The translations under genes and the position numbers were made by a program. A stretch of 64,000 nucleotides of DNA from Flavobacterium pokkalii (GTDB taxonomy: Bacteria; Bacteroidota; Bacteroidia; Flavobacteriales; Flavobacteriaceae), in assembly GCF_014596575.1 (NCBI RefSeq), contig NZ_NASZ01000003.1, forward strand, positions 1 to 64,000, given 5' to 3'. Positions within the stretch are counted from its first letter, which is position 1; each line of letters starts with the position of its first letter. This document shows positions 53,039 through 62,187 of this stretch, one piece after another. Below the pieces are notes generated by a model. That model saw nothing but the letters and a program-made list of their open reading frames with translations. It was not told the DNA's origin and did no database searches.

Positions 53039-55138
53039 CTAGAAATTAAATTGCTTTCTGTTATCTTTAATATCAGCAATATCTTTAAGAGCAGGTAAAA
53101 CTCTGTTTACATCAGCCGCAGATTGCGCTTTTACTTTTGCCACATAAGGAGCAACATCTTTAACAGCAGGAGCTTTCACAATACTAATTGTTTTCACTAC
53201 ATAAACACCTGTATTTCCTTCGATAGGCGCCGACATTTTGTTAGCTGCCAAAGCAAATGCATTTCCAACTACTCTTGGTTCCTGACCTACTCCTCCATTT
53301 AATACCGGATTATCTAAGGTAATATTCGTAGCCTGTTCTACTTTACTTCCTGTTGCTTTAGCGATAGCCTCTAAAGAAGAAGCTGTCATTTTAGCTTTCA
53401 ACATTTCAGCTTTTTTCGCTTTTTTCAATTTTGACTCAATAAACGGTCTTACCTGTTCTATCGGAGCTAAACCTGAATCGTCAATGTTTTTCACCGTAGC
53501 AATTACATGACCTAAATTAGCTACTTCAAAACGTTTTACTGAACCTATTTTAGTATCGTCATCAAAAGCCCATCTTACAATAGCTCTTTGATTTCCTAAC
53601 GGACCAAAATTTTCATCCAAAGCCCCTACAGTTACAGCCGGAGCAACTGTTAACTTCATTTCTTTAGCTACTTTTTTGAAATCATTATCAGCAGCTTCCA
53701 TTTCAAATTTAGTTGCCTGAGTAAACACTTTATCAGAAGTAGCTTCTGAAGCTTCTAATTTTTGAGCCACAGTTGCCAAACGAATACCATCTTGTTTATC
53801 GGTAATTTTAATAATATGGAATCCAAAAGGAGTTTCTACCATCCCAATTTTTCCAATTCCGTTATTAAAAACAAAATCATTGAAGTTCTTCACCATTTGA
53901 CCAGGTCCGAAATAACCTAAATCACCACCTTGTTGTGCAGATGAATCATCAGAATATTGGAAAGCCAACATCATAAAACTATCCGGATTAGCCATTACCT
54001 GAGCTAATACTTCTTCGGCTTTTGCTTTTGCTTCTTCTTTCGTTCTTTTCTCTCTTTGGTTAGGAACCTGAGCTCCTTCATAACTAATTAAGATATGACT
54101 TGCTTTAGCATTCACCCCTAATTTTTTACCCAAAGATCTTGAAATACAGTAGTAGTTACCAAAAACATAAGGTCCGTAAACCTGTCCCGGAGCTAAGTTA
54201 AATAACTGATCAGCATCAACAGCAGGCAAATCTTTCTTAGCTACATAAGTAGAATCATAAGGAATATCCGAATTCGCATTTACAAATTCTATTGGGTTAG
54301 CTGTAGTTCTAAAACCAGCCAAAGTATCGTTTTTACCCGTTGCCTGATTGTAAACCACACTTCCTGATAACAAACTGCTGATTTTAGCTTTTACCTCAGC
54401 AATATCTTCTTTTGAAGCTTTGTCTTCTACTAAAACATATTCAATAGAACGAGATTCCTCCGCTTTATATCTTTTTTCGTCTTTCTTCATGTAATCTAAA
54501 ATCTCAGCATCAGTAACTTTTACATCACTGTCTTTGATAGAAGAATACATAGCTCCAACGTAAGAGAAATTAGCTTTGTTAGCTTCCATTTCGTATTTCA
54601 ATTTCCCTTCGGCTTTTGTAGTATATGAAGCCGCTCTTACCAAAGTACTGTAAATTTGGTATTTAGCATTCAATTCAGCGTCTTTTTCTCTTTCTTTAAG
54701 GAATTCAGCCTGAGCAGGATTAGCTTTGAAGTATTCTTTAAATTTAGCCAAATCAAACATTCCCGCAGCATTAAGGAACATAGGATTTTGACCAATATTT
54801 TGATCAGCTTTTAAGATTTCAATAATGTGTTTTTCACCCACTCTCAATCCTAATTTATCAAATTCAGAAGTTAATAAAGCTACAGAAACTTCCTGTTCCC
54901 ATACTCTATTTGCCGCAGCTGTTGCAGTGATTCCCTGACCACTTTTTTCAACATTGCTTACTTTAATTCTAAAATCCTCAAACGAAATATCTTTTCCGTT
55001 GATGCTTCCTACATCTTTCGAAGTACTGCTAAAGCTACCGCTTTTGAACAAATCTCCGATGATGAATGCAAATAAAGCTAGCGCAATAACTGCAATCATT
55101 AAAGCAGATCGTTGTCTAATTTTTGATAAAACTGCCAT
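53039..55138 (-). CDS. ppiD: PpiD/SurA-type periplasmic peptidyl-prolyl isomerase
   Basis: 699 residues from the ATG at 55138 (MAVLSKIRQRSALMIAVI); a frame from 55180 adds 14 residues of unlikely leader. One membrane anchor (about 11-33), a SurA_N-like helical chaperone region, a parvulin rotamase domain at about 345-443 (KASHILISYEG, GGDLGYFGPGQMV, ETPFGFHIIKI), and a second, less typical segment to the end. It helps fold proteins leaving the Sec channel. It is the last gene of the coaX-lptC unit, 107 bases after the CNNM gene. Confidence 0.85.
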   Translation of the reverse strand: MAVLSKIRQRSALMIAVIALALFAFIIGDLFKSGSFSSTSKDVGSINGKDISFEDFRIKVSNVEKSGQGITATAAANRVWEQEVSVALLTSEFDKLGLRVGEKHIIEILKADQNIGQNPMFLNAAGMFDLAKFKEYFKANPAQAEFLKEREKDAELNAKYQIYSTLVRAASYTTKAEGKLKYEMEANKANFSYVGAMYSSIKDSDVKVTDAEILDYMKKDEKRYKAEESRSIEYVLVEDKASKEDIAEVKAKISSLLSGSVVYNQATGKNDTLAGFRTTANPIEFVNANSDIPYDSTYVAKKDLPAVDADQLFNLAPGQVYGPYVFGNYYCISRSLGKKLGVNAKASHILISYEGAQVPNQREKRTKEEAKAKAEEVLAQVMANPDSFMMLAFQYSDDSSAQQGGDLGYFGPGQMVKNFNDFVFNNGIGKIGMVETPFGFHIIKITDKQDGIRLATVAQKLEASEATSDKVFTQATKFEMEAADNDFKKVAKEMKLTVAPAVTVGALDENFGPLGNQRAIVRWAFDDDTKIGSVKRFEVANLGHVIATVKNIDDSGLAPIEQVRPFIESKLKKAKKAEMLKAKMTASSLEAIAKATGSKVEQATNITLDNPVLNGGVGQEPRVVGNAFALAANKMSAPIEGNTGVYVVKTISIVKAPAVKDVAPYVAKVKAQSAADVNRVLPALKDIADIKDNRKQFNF

Positions 55139-55245
55139 TTTTATTATTGTTAATTTTATATTCAGTTTGCGAAAATACAATTATCTCGCTAATAACAATA
55201 CAAGTAACGTTTTATTTTAAAAGATTTTTCACTTTTCTAAAAAAA

Positions 55246-56505
55246 TCACTCTTTTACTGTCATTTTTACTAATTCGATTTTTTTGTTGGTCGCCTCTTCT
55301 ATCACAAAATGATAGTTCCCAATGGTGATTACATCTCCTTTTTGCGGGATTTCTTTGGTAAAATCGACAATAAATCCTCCTAAAGTTCCGTAAGAATCAC
55401 TTTCCGGAATTTGAAATTTATAGGTTTGATTTAAATATTCCACATCAAAACGGGTTGAAAAGAGATATACATTTTCTTCCAATTCTTTCTCTATCAATTC
55501 CTCATCCGAATCGTGTTCGTCTTCAATTTCACCAAAAAGCTCTTCCACAATATCTTCAACGGTAATAATTCCCGAAGTTCCGCCGTATTCATCCAAAACC
55601 ACCGCGACACTTTTTCGCTTTTTAATTAGCAAATCCATCACATCTTTGATAAAAATAGTTTCCGGAACAAATTCTACAGGAATTACGACCTTTTTTATAT
55701 TTTTTGGTTTTTTGAACAAATCAAAAGAATGCACGTAACCTACCATCTCATCCAAAGAATTTTCGTAAACCATAATTTTAGAATAACCGGTTTCTACAAA
55801 TAATTCTTTTAATTCCGAAACCGAATCAAACAAATCCACAGCCACAATTTCCGTACGCGGCGTCATAATATCACGGGCTTTCACTCCTGAAAATTCTAAG
55901 GCATTTTGAAAAATCTGGATTTCCGAATCCACTTCTTCATCATCTTCCACCGTACTCATTTGTTCGGTAATGTAATTCCCTAATTCTACTTTAGAAAAAT
56001 ACAATTGCACCTGATCGCCTTCGGTTTTAAAAAATCGTTTTAAAACAAAATCGGAAACCCACATGAAGAAAGACGAAATAAAATAAAACAACAGATAAAA
56101 AAAGTAAGCCGGAACGGCAAAAAACTTAATTAAGGTATTGGAATAAATTTGAAAAAAAACCTTGGGAAAAAACTCCGCCGTAATCAAAACAATCAAAGTG
56201 GAAAGTGAGGTTTGAACAAACAAACTCACCACATCAGAAAATGGATAACTAAACGATTTTATCCATTCCATCAAAAGATCGCCCATAAAAAAACCATACA
56301 CAACCAGGGCAATATTATTCCCGATGAGCATGGCCGCGATAAACTTAGAAGGTTTCTCGGTAAGTTTAGTTAAAATTTTAGAAACAAATCCTTCCTGTTT
56401 TTTTTCAATTTCAAGATAAATCCGGTTCGAGGAGACGAAAGCAATTTCCATCCCCGAAAAAAAAGCAGACAGTATTAGGCATAATATGATAATCCCAATT
56501 TCCAT
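55246..56505 (-). CDS. CNNM/CorC-type transporter (hemolysin family) with CBS domains
   Basis: 419 residues. N-terminal CNNM/DUF21 membrane domain (about 1-180), a pair of CBS domains (about 205-330, from ARDIMTPRTEIVAVD), and a C-terminal CorC_HlyC domain (about 345-418). Such proteins are proposed Mg2+ or divalent-ion exporters; in flavobacteria the GldE gliding protein belongs here, but the neighbourhood does not show gldD, so I do not use that name. It sits in a minus-strand envelope operon three bases from the small gene upstream. Confidence 0.88.
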   Translation of the reverse strand: MEIGIIILCLILSAFFSGMEIAFVSSNRIYLEIEKKQEGFVSKILTKLTEKPSKFIAAMLIGNNIALVVYGFFMGDLLMEWIKSFSYPFSDVVSLFVQTSLSTLIVLITAEFFPKVFFQIYSNTLIKFFAVPAYFFYLLFYFISSFFMWVSDFVLKRFFKTEGDQVQLYFSKVELGNYITEQMSTVEDDEEVDSEIQIFQNALEFSGVKARDIMTPRTEIVAVDLFDSVSELKELFVETGYSKIMVYENSLDEMVGYVHSFDLFKKPKNIKKVVIPVEFVPETIFIKDVMDLLIKKRKSVAVVLDEYGGTSGIITVEDIVEELFGEIEDEHDSDEELIEKELEENVYLFSTRFDVEYLNQTYKFQIPESDSYGTLGGFIVDFTKEIPQKGDVITIGNYHFVIEEATNKKIELVKMTVKE

Positions 56506-56508
56506 ACA

Positions 56509-56703
56509 TTAGGATTTTGGGTTACGGTTTTGCATTTTTTTAGCAAAATTTCTTCGGAAGAAAAACATAAAAACACCTAAAGCCGCAATGAAAAGACTCA
56601 AATAAGGCGTTTCATTAGGCATGTTCCATTTTTCGTAAGCATCGTAAACAAAAAAAGCGGCAAAAACTAAATAAAAATAAGGGGTATATTTTAAATAACT
56701 CAT
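56509..56703 (-). CDS. small membrane protein, 64 residues
   Basis: I recognise no family. It has two hydrophobic segments (about 8-24 and 33-49) and a basic C-terminal tail (RRNFAKKMQNRNPKS). It starts 17 bases after lptC and stops three bases before the CNNM gene, so its place in the operon supports it as a real gene. Confidence 0.65.
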   Translation of the reverse strand: MSYLKYTPYFYLVFAAFFVYDAYEKWNMPNETPYLSLFIAALGVFMFFFRRNFAKKMQNRNPKS

Positions 56704-56720
56704 AGTCTAATAAATTAAAA

Positions 56721-57281
56721 TTATTCGGCGGTAAGTACTTCACCGGTTATTCTTTGCGAATTAATCACTTTAAAGTCTTTACTAAAGTCAATTCCCTGAC
56801 CGTTAGAACCTCCTTTTAAATCGGTAAATTTATATTTTCTCTCAGTAAAAAACCATTCGTTTTTCTGGTCAAAATACAATTGTTCCGTTTCCAGCATCTG
56901 TCCGTCCTGAGAAACAATTTTTACTTTTCCCTGCAAATCGATGATATGGGTAAACTTGTACGAAATCGCATAATTAGCGGTGATGTGCGTTTTTTTAGCT
57001 TTGCTATCATACACCGTCACATCAATTCCATTTGGAAATTCGGTGAACGGAAAATCTACCGCAGCATAATCTAACATTTTAGAACTTACCAAAACCGCTT
57101 TAATCAAACCCGAATCGGTATATTTCAGATTCACATTATCAGCATCACCTGTTGGGGTAAATTCGGTAAAATTATTTTGCTGAACTTTTTTAAAATTACT
57201 TTCGCACCCAAAAAAGAGAGTCACGGCTATCGCCATGACTGCTATAAAAAATTTATCTTTTTTTAATAAAAACATAAACAA
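56721..57281 (-). CDS. lptC: LPS export protein LptC
   Basis: 186 residues. An N-terminal hydrophobic segment (about 10-25, AVMAIAVTLFFGC) could be an anchor or a lipoprotein signal, followed by an LptC/OstA-like beta-jellyroll (QGKVKIVSQDGQMLETEQLYFDQ, YKFTDLKGGSNGQGIDFSKD). LptC bridges the LptB2FG transporter to LptA in LPS export. Sequence similarity across LptC proteins is low, so the call rests on fold pattern and on linkage to envelope genes. Confidence 0.78.
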   Translation of the reverse strand: MFMFLLKKDKFFIAVMAIAVTLFFGCESNFKKVQQNNFTEFTPTGDADNVNLKYTDSGLIKAVLVSSKMLDYAAVDFPFTEFPNGIDVTVYDSKAKKTHITANYAISYKFTHIIDLQGKVKIVSQDGQMLETEQLYFDQKNEWFFTERKYKFTDLKGGSNGQGIDFSKDFKVINSQRITGEVLTAE

Positions 57282-57314
57282 GTACTACTAATTACAACTA
57301 TTAGCACGGATTGA

Positions 57315-58565
57315 TTAATCATACTTTCTCTTCACAAACCATCTGTCGTTTAATGAAAGTCCTACGCTAAATTTAGCATAATTTTCCTGAATTAAACCTG
57401 CCGAAGTTGTTCCGCGTTTTCCAAATTCAAATCCAAAATTCACATTAGAAAAACTTCCTGTAATTGGCAATCCTAATCCTAAACTAAAACCTTTATCCTT
57501 AATTGATTCTGAATTCACAACCAATCCTGTTTCTTCATATTTCAAACCGGCTCTGTAAACCACTCTCTTGAAATATCCGGAAAAAGCACCGTAATTAGGA
57601 ATAAAATAACCCCCAACACTATATTTCATCGCTTTTTCATACGACACATTTGGAGCTGCGTTATAGGTGTTTTCTAAATCACCTTTACTTGCTGAGATAA
57701 CCTGAGCACCTACCAACCATTTTTTTGACTCTCCAATTCCCAAACCAAATTTCAATTCGCCAGGCAACGTCAGGTTTTTTCTGGAACTATCATCACCTTC
57801 TGTTTGTACAATTGAATAATCATAACCTGAACTATAACTGATTGTAGCAATATTTCGGGTATTACGAGAAGCTAATTTACTTTCAAATCGGTAACTCAAA
57901 CTACTAAAAAGCGTTAACTTCTTAGCTAATTTAGCCTGATACATCGCCCCGAAAGTAAAGTTCACTCCGGATAAATCGGCTTTATTCAATTCGCGACTTC
58001 CGGTAGATACTCCGTTTACAAACTGTAAATTCGTCGTTTCAATTGTTCCGAAATTATAATCTACGCTGGCACCAAAATTAAGTTGAGGCAACAACTTATA
58101 AGATGCTGCAAAAAATGCCTTATTCATTCCTCCGCTTCCATAATCACGAGAACTAACATCTCCAGGTTCAGTAGTGTAGGAATTAATTTTATAACCTACG
58201 GAAGAATACGGAACCAAACCAAATCCAACGCCTAATTTACCCATTGGCAAACCTACCGCCAAATAATCAAAAGTGGTTCTCTTTGCTTTTTCAGAACTGC
58301 TTTCGTTTTTCAAAGTAGTTAAATTATAAGTCCCTCCTACGGTAAAAGTAGTCAACTTCAAATTAGAGAAACTCGCCGGATTATCCAAATTGATATGAAT
58401 ACTATCCTGCTCTACCTGAATTCCGGCCATCGAACGACTTTCTATAGTTCCTTTAAACCGGACATCTCCAATTCCGTAAAAAGAATAAGGAGACGACGTT
58501 CCTTCCTGAGCAAAAGACACTACCGAAAAAAGCAAGCAAAGACCTGATATAATTTTTTTAATCAT
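57315..58565 (-). CDS. outer-membrane beta-barrel protein, FadL/OmpP1-like
   Basis: 416 residues with a signal peptide ending VSFAQ (about residue 20). The mature part is a long barrel with repeated GxxxNF and strand patterns (VGGTYNLTTLKNE, FGASVDYNFGTIETT, FTFGAMYQAKLAKK). The N-terminal plug-like start (SPYSFYGIGDVRFKG) resembles FadL/OmpP1 transport proteins, but the function is not known. It overlaps coaX by eight bases and lptC starts 33 bases after it. Confidence 0.7.
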   Translation of the reverse strand: MIKKIISGLCLLFSVVSFAQEGTSSPYSFYGIGDVRFKGTIESRSMAGIQVEQDSIHINLDNPASFSNLKLTTFTVGGTYNLTTLKNESSSEKAKRTTFDYLAVGLPMGKLGVGFGLVPYSSVGYKINSYTTEPGDVSSRDYGSGGMNKAFFAASYKLLPQLNFGASVDYNFGTIETTNLQFVNGVSTGSRELNKADLSGVNFTFGAMYQAKLAKKLTLFSSLSYRFESKLASRNTRNIATISYSSGYDYSIVQTEGDDSSRKNLTLPGELKFGLGIGESKKWLVGAQVISASKGDLENTYNAAPNVSYEKAMKYSVGGYFIPNYGAFSGYFKRVVYRAGLKYEETGLVVNSESIKDKGFSLGLGLPITGSFSNVNFGFEFGKRGTTSAGLIQENYAKFSVGLSLNDRWFVKRKYD

Positions 58566-59292
58566 TGTTGATTGTGTATTGAAATGTTTGGTTCAAACTC
58601 TCCAAAAGGAAATTTGAATTGGCAAATATGGTATTTTTTAATCGTTTAGCCAAAAAATCTGCATCACCACCCGTTAAAATTATGATAATTTTCGGATAGA
58701 CCGCCTTATATTCCTCTATAAAACCATCAATCTCATAGACCAAGCCGTTTACCACACCCGAATGCATCGACGAAGCTGTCGATTTTCCGATATAACTTTC
58801 AGGACTTTCTAAATTCAGTAACGGAAGTTTTGCTGTATAATGATGCATCGATTCGTATCGCAAACGCAATCCCGGAGAAATAGCTCCACCCTGATACACA
58901 TTATGTTCATCAACAAAATCATAGGTAACACAGGTACCAGCATCTATCACTAACCGATTTTGACCCGGATACAACAAAGTTGCTCCGGCAGCCAGCACCA
59001 TCCGGTCAATCCCCAGTGTTTTAGGTGTTCCGTAATTATTTACAAAAGGAAATACATCTTCGTGAGAAACAAAATGAACTTTTAGTTTATTCTCGAATTT
59101 CCGAAAAGCTTGCTTTTCGACCTCTCCCACCGAAGAGACCACTAAAGTTGCAACCAATGGAAAATCTGCTATGATTTTTTGAACACTTTCCTGAAGCCTC
59201 TCTTTTTCAAAAATAAAGCTTTTCAAAATAGTATCTCCCTCAAAAACAACAGCTTTAATTCGGGTATTCCCCACATCAATGGCTAGTATCAT
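58558..59292 (-). CDS. coaX: type III pantothenate kinase
   Basis: 244 residues from the ATG at 59292 (MILAIDVGNTRIKAVVF). An ATG three codons earlier (59301) is possible, but an upstream -7-like box (TATCTTCG, 59312-59319) would put the transcript start too close to it. ASKHA-fold signatures: DVGNTRIK, GIDRMVLAAG, DAGTCVTYDFV and GGAISPGLRLR. It makes the first step of coenzyme A synthesis and needs a monovalent cation. It leads the operon and is co-transcribed with envelope genes for no obvious biochemical reason. Confidence 0.9.
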   Translation of the reverse strand: MILAIDVGNTRIKAVVFEGDTILKSFIFEKERLQESVQKIIADFPLVATLVVSSVGEVEKQAFRKFENKLKVHFVSHEDVFPFVNNYGTPKTLGIDRMVLAAGATLLYPGQNRLVIDAGTCVTYDFVDEHNVYQGGAISPGLRLRYESMHHYTAKLPLLNLESPESYIGKSTASSMHSGVVNGLVYEIDGFIEEYKAVYPKIIIILTGGDADFLAKRLKNTIFANSNFLLESLNQTFQYTINND

Positions 59293-59345
59293 ATTTCTCA
59301 TTTTGAAGTCACGAAGATACAAATAGATTTTTTCTTAAAATTGTT

Positions 59346-59375
59346 TTGCATATATTAAAAATGGTTCTATATTTG
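59346..59375 (+). promoter_or_regulatory. tRNA-Phe promoter
   Basis: TTG (59346-59348), 19 bases, TATATTTG (59368-59375): a perfect Bacteroidota primary-sigma promoter. The start point should be about 59382, ten bases before the tRNA. Confidence 0.8.
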
Positions 59376-59391
59376 CACCCGCAACAAGCAC

Positions 59392-59464
59392 GGTACCTTA
59401 GCTCAGATGGTAGAGCAATGGACTGAAAATCCATGTGTCCCTGGTTCGATCCCTGGAGGTACCA
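59392..59464 (+). tRNA. tRNA-Phe (anticodon GAA)
   Basis: A 73-base tRNA with acceptor GGTACCT / AGGTACC, D arm GCTC-AGATGGTA-GAGC, anticodon arm ATGGA-CTGAAAA-TCCAT with anticodon GAA, and T arm with loop TTCGATC. CCA is not encoded. The two T-stem strands both read CCTGG, so the middle pair is a U-U mismatch; the other four are G-C. Confidence 0.97.
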
Positions 59465-59465
59465 C

Positions 59466-59497
59466 AAAACCCGAATTCTTTGAGTTCGGGTTTTTTG
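59466..59497 (+). terminator. intrinsic terminator after tRNA-Phe
   Basis: AACCCGAA, loop TTCTTTGAG, TTCGGGTT followed by TTTT; the tRNA is a single-gene unit. Confidence 0.85.
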
Positions 59498-59532
59498 TTT
59501 TATAAATTTTTGAAAAAATTGAACTTCTAAAA

Positions 59533-59565
59533 ACAAAAAAACCTCCCGTTTCCAGGAGGTTTCTT
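59533..59565 (-). terminator. intrinsic terminator after the GH127 gene
   Basis: On the minus strand AAACCTCC, loop TGGAAACG, GGAGGTTT followed by TTTTTGTTTTT; it closes the polysaccharide unit. Confidence 0.8.
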
Positions 59566-59581
59566 TAACTACAATTTAAAA

Positions 59582-61954
59582 CTATTTCATCAAACGCACT
59601 TCGTAAATACCCGTAATGGACGAATTAGATTTCGCCTGAAATTTTACTTCCAGCAATTTTGAATTCGATTTTAAAACCTCAGCAGGAATTGCAATTATCT
59701 TATCAATAAACTGATTCCCTTCTTTTCCATCCATTGCTATCGAAGCAACCAAAACAGAATTTAAATAAACATCAAAATTCCTGTTCTTATCCGAACCAAG
59801 ATAAGTGATTCTTAAATTGCGCGCTTCCTGTTTTGGGTTTTTCAATTCGTAACTAAAAAATCCGGTTCCATTTCTATAATGACGCTCTTTATAAATACCC
59901 GTATCGGTTTTTTCACCCTTAAAATTATGATCATTCTCCGGTTGCTGTTCCCCGGCAGTAATCATATCGACAGTCTGGGCTTCCAATTGCATTTTAGCCA
60001 CTTCTCTTTCTTTTATTGCTGCCTGTAATTCCGGTAATTTTTCTTTTGTGGTATAAGGCCAATATAACATATATCGGGCATCGTGAATTTGGAAAAAAGG
60101 AACTAATTTTAAATTTTTAAACTGATCCTGATACGTAATATCCGAAACCGAAAAACTAAACGGCTGGTTTTTTATTTCTTTCAATGATTGCGCTAAATCA
60201 TTTTTATTTGAAACTAACATTGGTGCTTCTTCAATTGGATAAAGAGGTCCGCTGGCTATATGTCCCATTCGGCTGCCGTCGGCTATTAAACCTTTTAAAT
60301 CCGCGGTATCGGTTACGGCTGCTAAAACAATTGGTCCATGCACAAAGGAAACCCAGGCTGATTGATCCGGTAATTGTTCTGCGGAATTATGCATAGGCAA
60401 CTGTATCGAAATCACATCTCCCGATTTCCATTTTCGATTAATCGAAACATACGAATTCGCATCTTTCTCAATCGCTACTTCCTTTCCATTGACTTTAATT
60501 TTTAATGCTCCGTTAGTTACCCAGGAAGGGTATCTGAATTTAACAGCAAACTTTTGTGCTTTTTTCAAATCCAAAGTAAAAACAGATTGTTCTTCAAAAG
60601 GAAACTTGGTATTTTGTATCACTTTCAAACCTTTTTCTTTCCATTCTAGGGTAGAAGGAATAAAAAGATTCACATACAAATCGCTTGCATCGTGAGCATA
60701 AATCATTTCGCCATATTTTCCGTGATTTTCCAATCCGGAACCTACACAACACCAAAAAGATTCCTGCGGTTCAGAATACACACGGTAATGACGCGGACGA
60801 ATAGGTGTAAAATACACAAATCCGCCATCCGGATGCTGCGATGATAAAATATGATTGTAAGTGGTACGCTCGTAATAATCCATGTACTTTGCCTGCGGAT
60901 GTGCCAGAAACAAATGCTTACTCAACTTGAGCATATTGTAGCTGTTACAGGTTTCCGGACCTTCCCGGGATTCTAACATGGACGAGAAATCATTGGTAGG
61001 GTTAAAATGCTCTCTTACACTATTCCCTCCAATAGAAATTGTTCGGTTTTCGACTACGGTATTCCAAAAAAAGTTGGCTGCATCCGCCCATTTCGCATCA
61101 CCACCTGCTTCGGCAACCCGCATGAAACCAATTACTTTAGGAATTTGCGTATTGGCATGCATTCCGTTCAACTTATCCTCATCCTTTAATAAGGGATCTA
61201 AAATAACCTTATGTGAAAATTTTTCAGCTAAAACCAAATATTTTTTGTCTCCTGTAAAATCGGCTACGTCAGCCAACACTTCGTTCATTCCGCCATGTTC
61301 GCTTTTTAGCATCGTCTGGATTTGTTCATCAGACAAATTCGCCGTCAATTTCAAACACCAATCTGATAAATGAATCAGCATTTTTTTAGCTTTTTCATTC
61401 CCTGTCAAGCGATAAGCATCGTCCAATCCGGCAAAAATTTTGTGAATATTATACCAAGGCACCCATTTTCCATTCAACGAAAAACCACCCGCATCAATTT
61501 TGCCTTTAGCAATATCAGCCCATAAAGCTTTGCTTCCCGGCACACCTCCAATGTAACCATCTCCATTTTTTATCTGGCACTTTTCCAGCCAGTCCAACAT
61601 ATAATCGAGACGATCTTTTATTTGTGGATTTCCCGTTGCAGCATACATCTCCGACAAAGCCGACACATAATGTCCGCCAATATGCCCATCGAGCCCTGTA
61701 TTTTCCCAGTTGCCGTAATTGTCTTTTAAAGACGTAATCCCTGCCTCTTTTAAATACGGTGCCAATAATCGGTCGACATCAAGTTCTAAAATATATTTCA
61801 TATCGGTTTGTTGTGCCTTTTGAAAAGGACTTTCTAACAAACGAACCGAGGACAATGGAAAACTTTGCAATTGCCCTTGTTGCCCATAAGCAGCAACACT
61901 TAAAGTAACTAAAACAACCGACCACAGATTGTTTTTCGTTTTTTTTAATATCAT
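59582..61954 (-). CDS. GH127 family beta-L-arabinofuranosidase
   Basis: 790 residues. Signal peptide (about 1-25, ending AAYGQ). The alpha-barrel GH127 domain follows, with the residues that hold zinc and the catalytic cysteine in the characterised beta-L-arabinofuranosidase: E334-T-C336 and C402-C403 (WCCVGSGLENHGKYGE). Other signatures are WVPWYNIHKIFAGL and GHYVSALSEMYAATG. A C-terminal beta domain of about 110 residues ends the protein. It removes beta-L-arabinofuranose from plant glycoproteins or pectin chains in the periplasm or outside. It follows susC-susD, so is part of a polysaccharide utilisation locus, but a terminator separates it from susD. Confidence 0.88.
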   Translation of the reverse strand: MILKKTKNNLWSVVLVTLSVAAYGQQGQLQSFPLSSVRLLESPFQKAQQTDMKYILELDVDRLLAPYLKEAGITSLKDNYGNWENTGLDGHIGGHYVSALSEMYAATGNPQIKDRLDYMLDWLEKCQIKNGDGYIGGVPGSKALWADIAKGKIDAGGFSLNGKWVPWYNIHKIFAGLDDAYRLTGNEKAKKMLIHLSDWCLKLTANLSDEQIQTMLKSEHGGMNEVLADVADFTGDKKYLVLAEKFSHKVILDPLLKDEDKLNGMHANTQIPKVIGFMRVAEAGGDAKWADAANFFWNTVVENRTISIGGNSVREHFNPTNDFSSMLESREGPETCNSYNMLKLSKHLFLAHPQAKYMDYYERTTYNHILSSQHPDGGFVYFTPIRPRHYRVYSEPQESFWCCVGSGLENHGKYGEMIYAHDASDLYVNLFIPSTLEWKEKGLKVIQNTKFPFEEQSVFTLDLKKAQKFAVKFRYPSWVTNGALKIKVNGKEVAIEKDANSYVSINRKWKSGDVISIQLPMHNSAEQLPDQSAWVSFVHGPIVLAAVTDTADLKGLIADGSRMGHIASGPLYPIEEAPMLVSNKNDLAQSLKEIKNQPFSFSVSDITYQDQFKNLKLVPFFQIHDARYMLYWPYTTKEKLPELQAAIKEREVAKMQLEAQTVDMITAGEQQPENDHNFKGEKTDTGIYKERHYRNGTGFFSYELKNPKQEARNLRITYLGSDKNRNFDVYLNSVLVASIAMDGKEGNQFIDKIIAIPAEVLKSNSKLLEVKFQAKSNSSITGIYEVRLMK

Positions 61955-62050
61955 AATTTTTGGTTTAGGTTAATTTTAAGAAAAACAAATACTCCCTTAG
62001 CTATTTTTCAAATTCCGATTATACAATTAAATCTTAACTCCTTATCAAAA

Positions 62051-62105
62051 AAACAAAAAGCCTGAATTAACAAATGTAAAAAAAACATTTATTAATTCAA
62101 GCTTT
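62051..62105 (-). terminator. strong terminator between susD and the GH127 gene
   Basis: On the minus strand GCTTGAATTAATAAATGT pairs with ACATTTGTTAATTCAGGC across a loop of six to eight T, followed by TTTTTGTTTTTTT. It sits in the 233-base gap after susD and should reduce or stop read-through into the GH127 gene. Confidence 0.75.
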
Positions 62106-62122
62106 ACAAAAAAATAAAATGC

Positions 62123-62159
62123 TTGTGCCCATGCCTTCTAAAAGAATACATGAGCACAA
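62123..62159. repeat. imperfect inverted repeat in the susD-GH127 gap
   Basis: TTGTGCCCATG (62123-62133) and CATGAGCACAA (62149-62159) are complementary at ten of eleven positions. It lies between the susD stop and the terminator and may be a 3'-end stability hairpin or a regulator site. Confidence 0.5.
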
Positions 62160-62187
62160 AAACACTCTAACCAAAAAAGAAACTATT

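Noticed and set aside
55246..56505. Naming the CNNM/CorC gene gldE
   Set aside because: The domain layout fits, but no gldD, ssb or mutY neighbours as expected around gldE are present, so the specific name is not supported.
60978..61373. 131-residue open frame on the plus strand opposite the GH127 gene
   Set aside because: It lies wholly antisense to a gene with strong family motifs, has a composition of reverse-complement codons and no recognisable domain.
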